DNA of 64,000 nucleotides from Thermomicrobiales bacterium (GTDB lineage: Bacteria; Chloroflexota; Chloroflexia; Thermomicrobiales; UBA6265), in NCBI GenBank assembly GCA_020432165.1, contig JAGQGU010000001.1:120655-184654 (forward strand), in the 5' to 3' direction. Made by a program: the position numbers and the translations under genes. The first letter of the stretch is position 1. Every line of letters begins with the position of its first letter. The notes beneath the pieces were generated by a model. That model ran no database searches. It saw only the letters and a list, made by a program, of their open reading frames with translations, and had not been told where the DNA came from. Shown piece after piece: positions 46,463-56,337 of this stretch.

Positions 46463-47587
46463 GTGATTCCTCATCAACTGAACGTTATCGATACGATCGC
46501 CATTGAGTCCGTCGATCATCTTGCCGAAGTTGTGGCCGCTGCCTCTGCGACAAATCAGGCATTGCTTCCCATTGGGGGAGGGACCTGCCTGGCTACTGGT
46601 TGTATCACCGAGACGCCGTATCTGGCGTTGGACCTGAGCGAGCTCAGCGGTATCGATGACTATATTCCCACCGATATGACGGCCTCTTTTCAGGCAGGAA
46701 CATCGCTCAAGCAGGTGCGCACAGCATTGGCAGCGAATGGGCAGGAGCTTCCGATTGATCTGGCGGAGGATGACGCTGGCACGATCGGTGGCCTGGTCGC
46801 GACCGGCTTCTCGGGTCCCCGTCGCCTGGCGCAAGGCACGCTCAAGGATCTGATCATCGGCTGCGAATACGTGCGTGGCGATGGTCTGCTGGCCAAGGCC
46901 GGCGGTATGACCGTCAAGAACGTCAGCGGTTTCGAGATCAGCCGGTTGCTTCATGGCAGTTGGGGATCGCTGGCGATACTGACGCGGGTAAATCTGAAAC
47001 TGCTTCCACAACCTCGCGGTGACAGGACGATCACCTGGACCGATGAGAACTTGTCAGCAGCGATTGCGCGTCAGCAGACATTGCTACAGGCGTTACCGAT
47101 GGCAGTAGCTGTCCAGTCAGTCAGAACAGCCATGGGTATTGCTACCAGTATTCGCTTCATGGGTCGCGAAGCGGCGATTGCTGATTACCTGGCGCGGGCC
47201 ACGGCACTCGTCGGCGATCCGTCTGGCGATTCTGCGGATTGGGTCCTCCCTCGGGCGAATGAGGCGCAGCCTCTGATCGTCTGTACTGCTCACCTCAATG
47301 AACTTGTCACCAATGCGACTATGCTCGAACAGATGGCTGGTATCGGCGAGATTCGGGTCTCCCTGGGCACGGGCACACTCTGGGCGACAATTGATCCTGC
47401 CCAACTTGACATGGCAATGGTATCGGCCGCCGTCACGGGCCTGTGGACGATCGAGGGTGGTCCAGCCACCTGGAAGGCTGGCCTGAATGTCTGGGGGCCA
47501 GATCGCGGCGACGGTAAGGTCGCCCAATCCATCAAACAGCAGTTCGATCCGGTTGGCGTGTTGAACCGCGGTCGCCTTTTCGTCTAG
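46463..47587 (+). CDS. glcE: Glycolate oxidase, FAD-binding subunit
   Basis: 374 residues from GTG 46463 with AGGAGG upstream. Its FAD-binding part is shorter than GlcD's and includes LLPIGGGTCLATG, TIGGLVATGFSGPRRLAQG and KAGGMTVKNVSGFEISRLLHG. The last is a reliable GlcE signature. It associates with GlcD and the iron-sulfur subunit GlcF. Confidence 0.93.
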   Translation: MIPHQLNVIDTIAIESVDHLAEVVAAASATNQALLPIGGGTCLATGCITETPYLALDLSELSGIDDYIPTDMTASFQAGTSLKQVRTALAANGQELPIDLAEDDAGTIGGLVATGFSGPRRLAQGTLKDLIIGCEYVRGDGLLAKAGGMTVKNVSGFEISRLLHGSWGSLAILTRVNLKLLPQPRGDRTITWTDENLSAAIARQQTLLQALPMAVAVQSVRTAMGIATSIRFMGREAAIADYLARATALVGDPSGDSADWVLPRANEAQPLIVCTAHLNELVTNATMLEQMAGIGEIRVSLGTGTLWATIDPAQLDMAMVSAAVTGLWTIEGGPATWKAGLNVWGPDRGDGKVAQSIKQQFDPVGVLNRGRLFV

Positions 47588-47602
47588 TTCTGGAGGAACC
47601 TC

Positions 47603-48991
47603 ATGGCAACGATCAGTCTCATCGATGAACTCCAGAAACCGATTCCCTTCAGCGGCCACGATATCCCCGAGGATGACTTGCTCCGTGCCTGTGTTCACTG
47701 CGGGATGTGTCTGCCAAGCTGTCCGACCTATCGAGAAACCGGCGATGAAGCGTCTTCCCCGCGTGGTCGTCTCTGGTTGATGAGTGCCGTATCGGATGGA
47801 AAGCTCAGTTTGCTGGACGAAGACTTTGGCGAGCAAATGTACCAATGCCTGAATTGTCGCGCCTGCGAAGCGGTTTGCCCGAGCGGTGTTCAGTATGGCC
47901 CGTTGGTGGAAGCAAGCCGCTCGCAGCTGGAGCAACATCGCCAGCGACCGCTCTGGCAACGCGTCTTGCGTAACACTGTCATGAGTTGGCCATTCGATGA
48001 TGTCCGTCGTATGCGCGCTGGTGCCATGGTGCTGCGTCTCTATCAGCGCAGCGGAATGAGTTCGTTCCTGCGTAAGACCGGTATCCTGCGCATCATTGGT
48101 CTGGAGAATCTGGAACGCATGGTGCCGGATATCGAGGAAGCGCCGCTGACACCGGGCACAGAGACCTGGACTCCACAGAATGTGATCGGCCATGCACATG
48201 TCTTCAATGGCTGCGTCATGAGCTCAGTCTTTGGCGATGTCAATCGGGCAACCGGTCGTGTGCTTGCACACAACGGCTACGCGACCGATGTCCCGGTGGG
48301 GCAGGGGTGTTGTGGTGCGATCTACAGTCATACCGGCATGCTCGATAAGGCACGGGTGCTCGCCCGCGAGAATATCGATGCATTCGAACGTGCAGGTGAG
48401 GGAACAATTGTCGTCAACGCCGCCGGTTGTGGCAGCGCGCTGAAGGAATACCCGCACCTGCTTAAGGACGATCCCGTCTACGCTGAGCGCGCCAAAGCAT
48501 TCGCTAGCCGTGTCTTCGATGTCAACGAACTGTTGGACAAACAGCCACTGGTGCCGATGAGTTCGCCTATGGCAGCCACGATCACGCTTCAGGAACCCTG
48601 CCATCTGGTGCACGCACAGCGCATTTCCGCGCAACCGCGATCGCTACTGAAGCAGGTTCCGGGATTAACGCTGATCGAAATGCACGAGAGTTCGCTCTGC
48701 TGCGGGAGTGCTGGTATCTACAACATCACCCGACCGCAGATGGCTGATGCGCTTGGCGATCGCAAGGCGAAGAACGCGATCGCGACGGGTGCCGAAGCTG
48801 TTGTCACCAGCAATCCCGGGTGTCACATGCAGCTGCGAACCTCGCTCATCCGCAATGGTTCAGAGCAACCAGTCGAGCACATCGTCTCGATTCTCGACGT
48901 GGCGTACGGTGGCAGCGCTGCCAATAGCTGGGCCATTGACGACTATGCGGCTAAACCGTCTGATCCTTCTCGGCCGCAATCGGGAATCTGA
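47603..48991 (+). CDS. glcF: Glycolate oxidase, iron-sulfur subunit
   Basis: 462 residues, ATG with TGGAGG upstream. Two [4Fe-4S] sites occur at Cys30/33/36/40 (ACVHCGMCLPSCP) and Cys82/85/88/92 (CLNCRACEAVCP). Two CCG domains (VFNGCVMSS ... GQGCCGA, and LQEPCHLVH ... SSLCCGSAGIY) follow, as in GlcF and heterodisulfide-reductase-type subunits. It passes electrons from glycolate to the quinone pool. Its 3' end overlaps the convergent histidine kinase gene by 41 nt. Confidence 0.94.
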   Translation: MATISLIDELQKPIPFSGHDIPEDDLLRACVHCGMCLPSCPTYRETGDEASSPRGRLWLMSAVSDGKLSLLDEDFGEQMYQCLNCRACEAVCPSGVQYGPLVEASRSQLEQHRQRPLWQRVLRNTVMSWPFDDVRRMRAGAMVLRLYQRSGMSSFLRKTGILRIIGLENLERMVPDIEEAPLTPGTETWTPQNVIGHAHVFNGCVMSSVFGDVNRATGRVLAHNGYATDVPVGQGCCGAIYSHTGMLDKARVLARENIDAFERAGEGTIVVNAAGCGSALKEYPHLLKDDPVYAERAKAFASRVFDVNELLDKQPLVPMSSPMAATITLQEPCHLVHAQRISAQPRSLLKQVPGLTLIEMHESSLCCGSAGIYNITRPQMADALGDRKAKNAIATGAEAVVTSNPGCHMQLRTSLIRNGSEQPVEHIVSILDVAYGGSAANSWAIDDYAAKPSDPSRPQSGI

Positions 48992-50915
48992 TTGTGGCGT
49001 AGGTTCCCTCAGCATCCGAGGTGATCGTGAAGGTACCTCGGAGATCGCTGGTTACCAGACGATGTGTGATCTTCATACCCAGGCCCTGGCTCTGGCTGGG
49101 CTCGAAACCTTCCGGCACTTTCTCGCCATCGTTGAAGATTTCGACATTGGCGTAGCCGTTGTCCTCCCACGCCCGAATACGAATGAATCCTTCGGTGCGA
49201 TCCTCAAAACCGTGACTGATCGCATTGGCCGCCAGTTCGTTGATGAGCAAACTCATAATCGTCGCCTGATTGCTGGGGATGCGGAGATCGCTGGGTGGAA
49301 TATCGAACGTCACCTTCAACGTGGGTGGAATCAACGTGCTGTGGGCATCCTCGGCGACGAGACGCGCGATCTTGTCCACAGTGGCGCCCGTGAAACGACT
49401 GGGATCGCTCAGGAGATCGTGAACACCGGCAATCGCCTGGATACGACTAACGGCTTCGCGGATCTCTACCGCCCATGGGGCATTTTCCGCTGCCCGAATC
49501 TGGAGACTGAGGAGTGCTGCTACGGTCTGGAGATTGTTGCGCACGCGATGGTGCATCTCTTGCACGAGCGTGCGTTGCGTGCGCAGCGAATGCACGGCAT
49601 CGCTATAGAGATTGGCATTCTCAATCGCGATGGCTGCCGAGTCGGCAAATGCTTGTAGCAAGCCGATCCGCTCCGCCGGTATCTCCAGACCAGCTTCCAA
49701 ACGATAGGCGATGGCTCCCACCACCTCGCGTGCCGTCCGTAAGGGCATGCAGAAGATCTGGGCGGGTCCATCCTCGTATTGCAGATGGGCGCTGGCAGCG
49801 GCACCAGTGCGCAGCACACGCTCGATCACATCGTTGCGTTGGCGCACATCAAGCAGCATCCGCACCGAACCGATCCGACTCTCGATAATCGGTTCAGTAC
49901 TGTTTGCCAGCTTGTTCGGTCGGAAGACCGCCGCGGCTTCGGCATTGGCGATAGCGATACCGTTTTGCGTAATCAGCCGCAGTACATCTTTGAGCTCCAG
50001 CGTGCTTGTGAGCGAGCGTGTGACCCGTTGCAACGTGCTCAGCTCTTCCACCTTCTGATGAAGTTGCTCATCGGTCTGCGCATAGACACGGGCATTATCG
50101 ATCGCGATGGCGAGCTCACCCGCCACTGTGCGCAGGAACTCCAGTTCCTCGTGGTCCCAGGTTCGTGGTTCGATTGAGTGGATATTGAGAATACCAACCA
50201 GTCGATTCTGCGCCTGAATCATTGGCACCGAGACCTGGCTGGCGTATTGATCGTCACCGATGCCGGGGTGGGGGAGATAGCTCTCGTGGTCACGGGCGTT
50301 CGTTGCTGAAATCAGGACGCCCTCTACCGCCGCTCGGCCAACAATGCCCTCGCCCGGATGCAAGGTCACCTTACCCACAGCCTCCTGATTGAGGCCATTG
50401 GTGGCATCCAGCGTGAGCAAGCCTGTGCCCTCGTGATAGAGGAAGATGGCGCTGGCATCGGCCTTCGTCGCGTTCTTGACCGCATCCGCCACGATATCCA
50501 GCATCTCATCCGAGTGCATATTGCTGGTGGCAGCCCGGTTGATTCGATGCAGTGCCGCCAATCGCTCGTGTTGGGTATCCGGGAACGTATCGTCTTCGGC
50601 GACCAGGAAATGAGGGACGGCTCCCCGATATGCCTCGGCGACAACGGTTAGCGCGATACCGGCGGCATGCTCGCGGTCACTCGTGGCAACCGATTTGCCG
50701 AAGCGATCATAGATTGAGTTCAGGGCACCCAGCGCGACAGTGAACGCGTCAGACAGCGTGACATCGGCTGCCGAAACGCGTGCACCGAAGCGTTCGAACC
50801 CCTTGAGCACGCCATCCCCGCCCAGCATGGGGCCGGTTGCCCGTGGATCAAAGCTGGCTGCCAGTTCCGCACTGAGGCGTTCACTCAGGCTCTGCAGCGA
50901 TACATTCACGGGCAT
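48951..50915 (-). CDS. Soluble GAF-GAF sensor histidine kinase (HisKA_2/PdtaS type)
   Basis: 654 residues without membrane segments. Two GAF domains (about 125-285 and 310-445) precede the phosphorylation helix VQEMHHRVRNNLQTVAALLSLQ, which is the HisKA_2 motif of PdtaS/EutW-type kinases. A short HATPase_c with NELAANAISHG and GLGMKIT ends the protein. PdtaS-type kinases usually act on ANTAR-domain RNA-binding regulators; none is in the window. It lies 15 nt after the S9 peptidase gene and is probably co-transcribed with it. The signal is unknown. Confidence 0.92.
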   Translation of the reverse strand: MPVNVSLQSLSERLSAELAASFDPRATGPMLGGDGVLKGFERFGARVSAADVTLSDAFTVALGALNSIYDRFGKSVATSDREHAAGIALTVVAEAYRGAVPHFLVAEDDTFPDTQHERLAALHRINRAATSNMHSDEMLDIVADAVKNATKADASAIFLYHEGTGLLTLDATNGLNQEAVGKVTLHPGEGIVGRAAVEGVLISATNARDHESYLPHPGIGDDQYASQVSVPMIQAQNRLVGILNIHSIEPRTWDHEELEFLRTVAGELAIAIDNARVYAQTDEQLHQKVEELSTLQRVTRSLTSTLELKDVLRLITQNGIAIANAEAAAVFRPNKLANSTEPIIESRIGSVRMLLDVRQRNDVIERVLRTGAAASAHLQYEDGPAQIFCMPLRTAREVVGAIAYRLEAGLEIPAERIGLLQAFADSAAIAIENANLYSDAVHSLRTQRTLVQEMHHRVRNNLQTVAALLSLQIRAAENAPWAVEIREAVSRIQAIAGVHDLLSDPSRFTGATVDKIARLVAEDAHSTLIPPTLKVTFDIPPSDLRIPSNQATIMSLLINELAANAISHGFEDRTEGFIRIRAWEDNGYANVEIFNDGEKVPEGFEPSQSQGLGMKITHRLVTSDLRGTFTITSDAEGTYATIRFPIAAEKDQTV

Positions 50916-50930
50916 GGGGATCAGTCTCCA

Positions 50931-52964
50931 CTAAAGGTGCGAATCAAACCACCCAATTATGTGCGATAGACGGGCCTTGCGGCGACTCGGTGTGCCGGAA
51001 CGGCTAAGATCGTGACTCTCACCCGGAATGCGGACGAATCCGACTTCGCGATCCAGGTATTTGAGGGCGGTAAACATCTGCTCCGCCTGTTCGATGGGAC
51101 AGCGCAGATCATTCTCGTTGTGCATGATCAGCAGCGGCGTGGTGATGTTCTCCACATAGGTGAATGGACTGTACTTGAGCAGAAGCTCGGCATCCCGCCA
51201 TGGCACTCCACCGAACTCAAACTCGCCGAAGTTCACGCCGATATCGCTGGTGCCAAAGAACGAATGGAAGTTGCTGACGCAGCGCTGTGTCACCGCCGCC
51301 TTGAAGCGATCATCGTGGCCAACGATCCAGTTGGTGAGGTAACCACCATACGATCCACCAGTGACACCCAGACGCGCGGCATCGATCCAGTCGACCTGCG
51401 CAATCGCCGTTTCCAGCGCCGCGAGGACGTCTGGCATATCGCTCTCGCCCCATTTTGTGCGGGTGCAGGAGCAGAAGTCGTGGCCATAGCCAGCTGACCC
51501 GCGAGGATTGCTGAAGATAACGGCGTATCCCTTGCCTGCCATCGCCTGCATTTCATGGAAGAAGTCGTACGCATACATTGCATGCGGACCGCCATGAATC
51601 TCCAGAATGGCGGGGTACTTCTTGCCATCTTCCCGGTTTGCTGGCGGTATCAACCACGCCTGAATCTCGGTGCCGTCTGGTGCCGTGGCAGTGATATCGA
51701 TAGCGTCGCTCAATACGAATGCAGCGAGTGCCTCATCGTTGACGTGTGTGACCTGGATCTCGCCGTCAACGGCTTCTACGAAGAGTTCCTTTGGTCGATT
51801 GATATACCCGGCAACGAAAGCGACGCCATTGTCTGCCGCTGCGAAGCCGCCAATACGACGCTTGCCGGCAGTAAGCTGCTTCGGTTTGGCGGCGCGTGTG
51901 GTATTCACGCTGTAGACATGGGTGGTGCCTTGCTGCGATGCCAGGAAGAGGACAGCATCGCCATCCCAAATCGGGCGACCCTCACTCCCGCCATGGACAT
52001 CGCTCATGCCGCTATCGCCGATGCTCACATCCCACTTTTCCGTGTGGTTCTTCACCTTGGTGCCATCGGCATTGGCGGTCCAGAGCGTGTCATTGGCGGT
52101 GTTATCCGATGCATCTCGATGACCGATCCAGGCGATCTTGCTGCCATCGGCATTCCAGGAGGGTGACCCGAAGCTGACATCGTCCTGGTCGATGGTGGTG
52201 ATATCGCCTCCGCTTGCCGAAACCAACAGAATTTGGCGTGGAGAGAGATAGCGCTTGCGATCATCCCGGCGATTGCTCACAAAGGCGATGCTATCGCCAC
52301 CAGGTTGCCATTGCGGATCGGTATCGAAGTACTCACCGGTGGTCAATTGGGTATGATCACCGCTGGCGATATCCACGGTGTAAATGTGGCTATAGCGCTC
52401 GCGGTAGCCGATGCCATCGAAGCGATAGCTGAGATCGCGAATGATGCGCTCATCGGCAACATCACCATTTGTCATGGGCGCTGTACCTGGCTCAGGATCA
52501 TCCTGAGTGCTGAAGGTTAGTTTGGTGCCATCTCCATTCCAGCTTGCTGCACTGGCACCATAGCGAAGATTCGAGACCTGTTGGGCTTCACCGCCATCCA
52601 GCCGAATCACCCAGATCTGATTCGGATGCTTTGTCGGAGCCTTAGCCTTCTTCTTCTCATCCTTCTTGTCGTCGTCTTCCTCTTTGGCAGGCACGGTCAA
52701 TGCGGGTGCGCGATTGCTGGTAAACGCGATCAAGCTGCCGTCTGGCGACCAGCGTGGATTCGCATCCCGATCGGTGCCGCTGGTGAGCTTGCGCACATTG
52801 GTGCCATCGGCATTGCCGACCCAAATCGCGCTCGTGTAGGTATCTGCATCGGCATCGATACTGGTGACAACCCAGGCGAGCTTGTTGCCGTGTGCCTGTG
52901 GATCATGCACCTGAGCAAGTTTTGGCAAGTCGTCGATGGTGATTGGTGATGGTTGTGTGCTCAT
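50931..52964 (-). CDS. S9-family serine peptidase (acylaminoacyl-peptidase/prolyl oligopeptidase-like)
   Basis: 677 residues. A seven-bladed beta-propeller (about 1-400) with repeated PRWSPDGSLIAFTSNR-like WD40/TolB-type blades covers an alpha/beta-hydrolase domain. The catalytic Ser is in GVTGGSYGGYLTNW near residue 535, Asp in NENDLRCP and His in PGESHDLSR. The Gly-x-Ser-x-Gly-Gly motif matches S9. A GAGGAGGA site precedes the ATG. It probably trims acylated or short peptides in the cytoplasm, as no signal peptide is present. Confidence 0.94.
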   Translation of the reverse strand: MSTQPSPITIDDLPKLAQVHDPQAHGNKLAWVVTSIDADADTYTSAIWVGNADGTNVRKLTSGTDRDANPRWSPDGSLIAFTSNRAPALTVPAKEEDDDKKDEKKKAKAPTKHPNQIWVIRLDGGEAQQVSNLRYGASAASWNGDGTKLTFSTQDDPEPGTAPMTNGDVADERIIRDLSYRFDGIGYRERYSHIYTVDIASGDHTQLTTGEYFDTDPQWQPGGDSIAFVSNRRDDRKRYLSPRQILLVSASGGDITTIDQDDVSFGSPSWNADGSKIAWIGHRDASDNTANDTLWTANADGTKVKNHTEKWDVSIGDSGMSDVHGGSEGRPIWDGDAVLFLASQQGTTHVYSVNTTRAAKPKQLTAGKRRIGGFAAADNGVAFVAGYINRPKELFVEAVDGEIQVTHVNDEALAAFVLSDAIDITATAPDGTEIQAWLIPPANREDGKKYPAILEIHGGPHAMYAYDFFHEMQAMAGKGYAVIFSNPRGSAGYGHDFCSCTRTKWGESDMPDVLAALETAIAQVDWIDAARLGVTGGSYGGYLTNWIVGHDDRFKAAVTQRCVSNFHSFFGTSDIGVNFGEFEFGGVPWRDAELLLKYSPFTYVENITTPLLIMHNENDLRCPIEQAEQMFTALKYLDREVGFVRIPGESHDLSRSGTPSRRKARLSHIIGWFDSHL

Positions 52965-53098
52965 ACGTCCTCCTCATAGAAACGTTCTCTGCCAAGCAGC
53001 ATACGGCAGGCCAGTGCCGCGCTCAATGGTTCCTTTATACTCTTGGCACTGCTGCCCGCATTTCGGGCGGCTTGGCATGCCCGTGAAGGTGACGCTGG

Positions 53099-54892
53099 TT
53101 GAGAGAGTATCCGCTCGATCCAATAGATGGGGGCAACCGACCTGATCCAGGTCGGCAGCGGTCGACTCCATTTGCAGCCCAGCTCGCATACAGCGTCGCA
53201 GGGGTCATTGTTTGGCTCCAGCAAACCAGGCGTAACCGTCGCGATCTTGCGCATTTCCTCGAGAGTCTCGTTCTCATCCTGCTCGGTGTCGCCATGCTGA
53301 TCTCGGCGGCCGTTACCGATATGTATCTGCATCGTGGTGTGGAAAGCGGTGCCGATCAACCCTACGTGGTGCAGCCGAGTGGGCGCGAACTTTCCACCAA
53401 CGTCGATATGCGCGGCCTCACTCCTGAACAGATGGAGAGCGTCGCCGGTACCTTGCAATCATCTGGATACGGATTTGTGCGTCAGGAGGTCAGTTGGGCG
53501 CAGATCGAGGCTACGCAGGGCCAGTACGACTGGACTGAGTACGATCAGATATTCCAGACCTTGAGCGACCATGGCATCGGTGTGATCGCGGTAATTGTCG
53601 ATTCGCCTGCGTGGAGCTGGGCGGGTGACATTATTCCCAGCGAAGCGCAACCTCCCGCGGATCCATCTACACTCGAGGCATTCTCGCGGGATCTCACCAG
53701 TCGCTACAAGACCTCGGTTCGCTTTATTCAGGTTTGGCATCAACCGAACCTCGCCAGTCGCTGGGGCGGTGTCCCTTCCACGGGAGAAAGCTTTCGACCC
53801 TATCTCTCGGCAGCTTTCTATGGCGCACGTAGCGGCAACCCGGAGGTTCAGATTATCCTGCCGGAGTTGGCCGTTACCAGTGATGTCGATGAAGGGATGG
53901 GCGATCTAGCCTGGCTTCAGTCTGTCTACAACGCTGGTTCGCGAGATATCTTCGATATTGTTGCGATTCAGCTAGACGGTGGCCAATCGTCCCCTGATGA
54001 CCGCTCGGTGAGCGCGGACAAGCAGAATTTCTCACGCGCCATCCTCTTCCGCGAACTCATGCTCAAGAATAACGACGGCGAGACACCCGTCTGGGCCACG
54101 TCTTTCGGCTGGAGTGCGGATGGTGTGCACGTTACACGGGAGCAGCAGGCAGAGTATGTCGTACGAGCGCTCTCTCGTTCCTGGAGTGAGTGGCCGTGGA
54201 TGGGCCTGATGGTGCAGTGGAAGTTCACGACACTCCCGGGCGATCCCGAAGCCAGCTACGCCACAGCACCGGAGGGTCAGGCAACACCACTCTTCCGTCG
54301 GCTTAACGATCCGGAACTGATCCGTCGTTCTGATATCGCGAACACCGGCTTCACGCCGATGGATGCAGATTCCGTGCAGTACGAAGGCACCTGGGCGGAT
54401 CAGCATCTGGAAGGGCGTACGTTCCGTACTACAAACCAGACGGGCGCGACGGTCACCTTTGAATTCCATGGTACCGGCCTCATCTCCTATATCCGTACTG
54501 GTCCGCAGTCTGGCGATCTGAAAATCACGCTGGATGGGGAGGCGATCGATGGTGGTGCTGAGGATGGTAACTGGAGCTATTACTATCAGTATCAGACAAA
54601 CGATTATCCCCAGAGGCTCTTCTCCAATCTGGAGGAGGGGAATCATGTGGTCACGATTACGTTGGCAACACCGGGACAGCTTACACTTGGCGGTATGGTA
54701 GTGGAACGTCAGCCACCATTTATCTGGCCAATCATCATGATTACCGCCTCAGGCGTGCTAGTCCTGCTGGTCGGTATTCGGTCGTTTATCTACTTCGTGG
54801 CGATCCGGGCTGGCCACCTGACCCGCTGGGAGAATGTCACCTCACCGGAGCTACCTCGCATGCCCGATTGGATGCCGGAGCGACAACGATGA
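53099..54892 (+). CDS. Membrane-anchored glycoside-hydrolase-like protein lacking both catalytic glutamates
   Basis: About 597 residues from TTG 53099, preceded by AAGGTGA; the true start may differ. One membrane segment near 56-76 and another near the C-terminus (about 540-565) flank a GH-A-clan TIM-barrel domain (about 95-400) and a beta-sandwich domain (about 420-530). The barrel keeps the order of this clan, with GYGFVRQEVSW at the start. Where active enzymes read WNEPN, this has WHQPN (His214-Gln215), and where they read TEFGW, this has TSFGW (Ser335). Both catalytic glutamates are therefore missing. It heads the polysaccharide operon and overlaps the next start by 4 nt. Confidence 0.8.
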   Translation: MREYPLDPIDGGNRPDPGRQRSTPFAAQLAYSVAGVIVWLQQTRRNRRDLAHFLESLVLILLGVAMLISAAVTDMYLHRGVESGADQPYVVQPSGRELSTNVDMRGLTPEQMESVAGTLQSSGYGFVRQEVSWAQIEATQGQYDWTEYDQIFQTLSDHGIGVIAVIVDSPAWSWAGDIIPSEAQPPADPSTLEAFSRDLTSRYKTSVRFIQVWHQPNLASRWGGVPSTGESFRPYLSAAFYGARSGNPEVQIILPELAVTSDVDEGMGDLAWLQSVYNAGSRDIFDIVAIQLDGGQSSPDDRSVSADKQNFSRAILFRELMLKNNDGETPVWATSFGWSADGVHVTREQQAEYVVRALSRSWSEWPWMGLMVQWKFTTLPGDPEASYATAPEGQATPLFRRLNDPELIRRSDIANTGFTPMDADSVQYEGTWADQHLEGRTFRTTNQTGATVTFEFHGTGLISYIRTGPQSGDLKITLDGEAIDGGAEDGNWSYYYQYQTNDYPQRLFSNLEEGNHVVTITLATPGQLTLGGMVVERQPPFIWPIIMITASGVLVLLVGIRSFIYFVAIRAGHLTRWENVTSPELPRMPDWMPERQR

Positions 54893-56337
54893 TCGAAACA
54901 GGCAGCAACCGCTTCCCCATGGTCCTGGCCCTGCTATGCACGGCGTTGCTGGGAGGAATCGGCTATGCAGTCTGGCTCGGTTATGCCGAGCAAACCATTC
55001 CTGGGTTGGCAATGGTGGTGGCTGCGATCGCGTTGAGCGCGATCTCGCCAGCAGCCGGGCTCGCTGGCGTGATGATGGCGCTGCCGACCATGCAGCATAT
55101 CAATCCCATGCCTCGCGGCGAGTTCAGTTTGATCGAACTCGCGATCATCACGAGCACCTTCGGTATCGGACTCAATCTTCTTCTGGTCTCATTGCGGTCG
55201 GGTTGGAGGCATCTGGGTGACCTCTTCACTCCCGCCCAGATCGTGGTGCCCGCGATCATGTTGGTTGGTGCTACCGCGATCTCGCTTCTCAATCTCGCCG
55301 ATCCATCGCATATGACCGAATCGCTGCGGGAAGTGCGGTTGGTCATCATCGAACCGCTTATCTTCTTCTTTACCGCAAGACTTGTGCTACGTCGGGATCA
55401 CAATCGCAATTGGGTGAGCATTGTCTTTATCCTCACCGGTGCTGCTGTCGCGGTTTACGGTGTGGCCCAGATTGTCTTTGATCTCGGTGGTGTGCAGGCT
55501 GGCGATATCACCCGTGCCACCGCGCTTTATTCGCATCCGAACAATCTCGCCATCTATCTCGAGCGTACGCTGCTCTTCACGCTGGGTGTCTGCATTATGC
55601 GACCTCGCTGGGTGCCGATGTGGATTCTGGCTTCCATACAAGCCGTAGGGCTGCTGGCTACATTCTCCCGCGGTGCCCTGGTTGGTGTGGTTGTTGGCGT
55701 GGGTGTGGTGCTGCTCTTTATCGGCGCATGGCGCTGGATCGCCGGCCTGGCCGCCGCCGCGGTGGTGATTGGGCTGATTGGCTTGCTGCTCTTCCCTGAT
55801 CGTTTACTGGATGTCGGTGGTGGTGGCACCGAACCCACCCGCTTTGCGATATGGCGGTCGGCGATTGCCATGGTCAAAGAGCATCCTGTCTTCGGACTCG
55901 GGCCCGATCAGTTCCTCTATCAGTACATTCGCCGTTTTGTGGAACCGATGGGGTGGCCGGAACGGTATACATCGCATCCGCACAACATCATCCTGGATAC
56001 ATGGCTGCGGCTCGGAGTGCTCGGTTTGGCAACACTGGCCACGCTCATATTCGGCGTTGTCTGGTTGATTCAACGCACTACCGCGCAGATTCGTCAGGAT
56101 GCCTGGGCGATCGGCGCAGTAGCAGCTCTCTTCGGCGGCTTTATTCACTCGATGGTCGATAATGGCTTCTTCCTCGCCGACCTCGCGACCATTAGCTGGT
56201 TCCTGATCGTTATCATCATCACCGTCCCCCGGGCACAAACGGCTTCGGTAACGGCTCCAGCCAAGATTGTTGATCCACCAACGACCCTTTCCGTCGGCGA
56301 GACATGGCCCACCTGGCAAGGAACCGCGGCGCGATGA
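54889..56337 (+). CDS. O-antigen ligase / Wzy-family polymerase-like protein (first)
   Basis: About 482 residues with about 12 membrane segments. The start is ATG 54889, overlapping the previous TGA (ATGA). The large periplasmic loop near the C-terminal half carries HPHNIILDTWLRLGVLGL, which holds the H-x-H-N pattern conserved in Wzy_C-type ligases and polymerases. An Arg-rich preceding motif (TRFAIWRSAIAMVKEHPVFGLG) is also typical. It either joins polysaccharide to its carrier or polymerises repeat units in the outer membrane face of the cell membrane. Confidence 0.88.
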   Translation: MIETGSNRFPMVLALLCTALLGGIGYAVWLGYAEQTIPGLAMVVAAIALSAISPAAGLAGVMMALPTMQHINPMPRGEFSLIELAIITSTFGIGLNLLLVSLRSGWRHLGDLFTPAQIVVPAIMLVGATAISLLNLADPSHMTESLREVRLVIIEPLIFFFTARLVLRRDHNRNWVSIVFILTGAAVAVYGVAQIVFDLGGVQAGDITRATALYSHPNNLAIYLERTLLFTLGVCIMRPRWVPMWILASIQAVGLLATFSRGALVGVVVGVGVVLLFIGAWRWIAGLAAAAVVIGLIGLLLFPDRLLDVGGGGTEPTRFAIWRSAIAMVKEHPVFGLGPDQFLYQYIRRFVEPMGWPERYTSHPHNIILDTWLRLGVLGLATLATLIFGVVWLIQRTTAQIRQDAWAIGAVAALFGGFIHSMVDNGFFLADLATISWFLIVIIITVPRAQTASVTAPAKIVDPPTTLSVGETWPTWQGTAAR

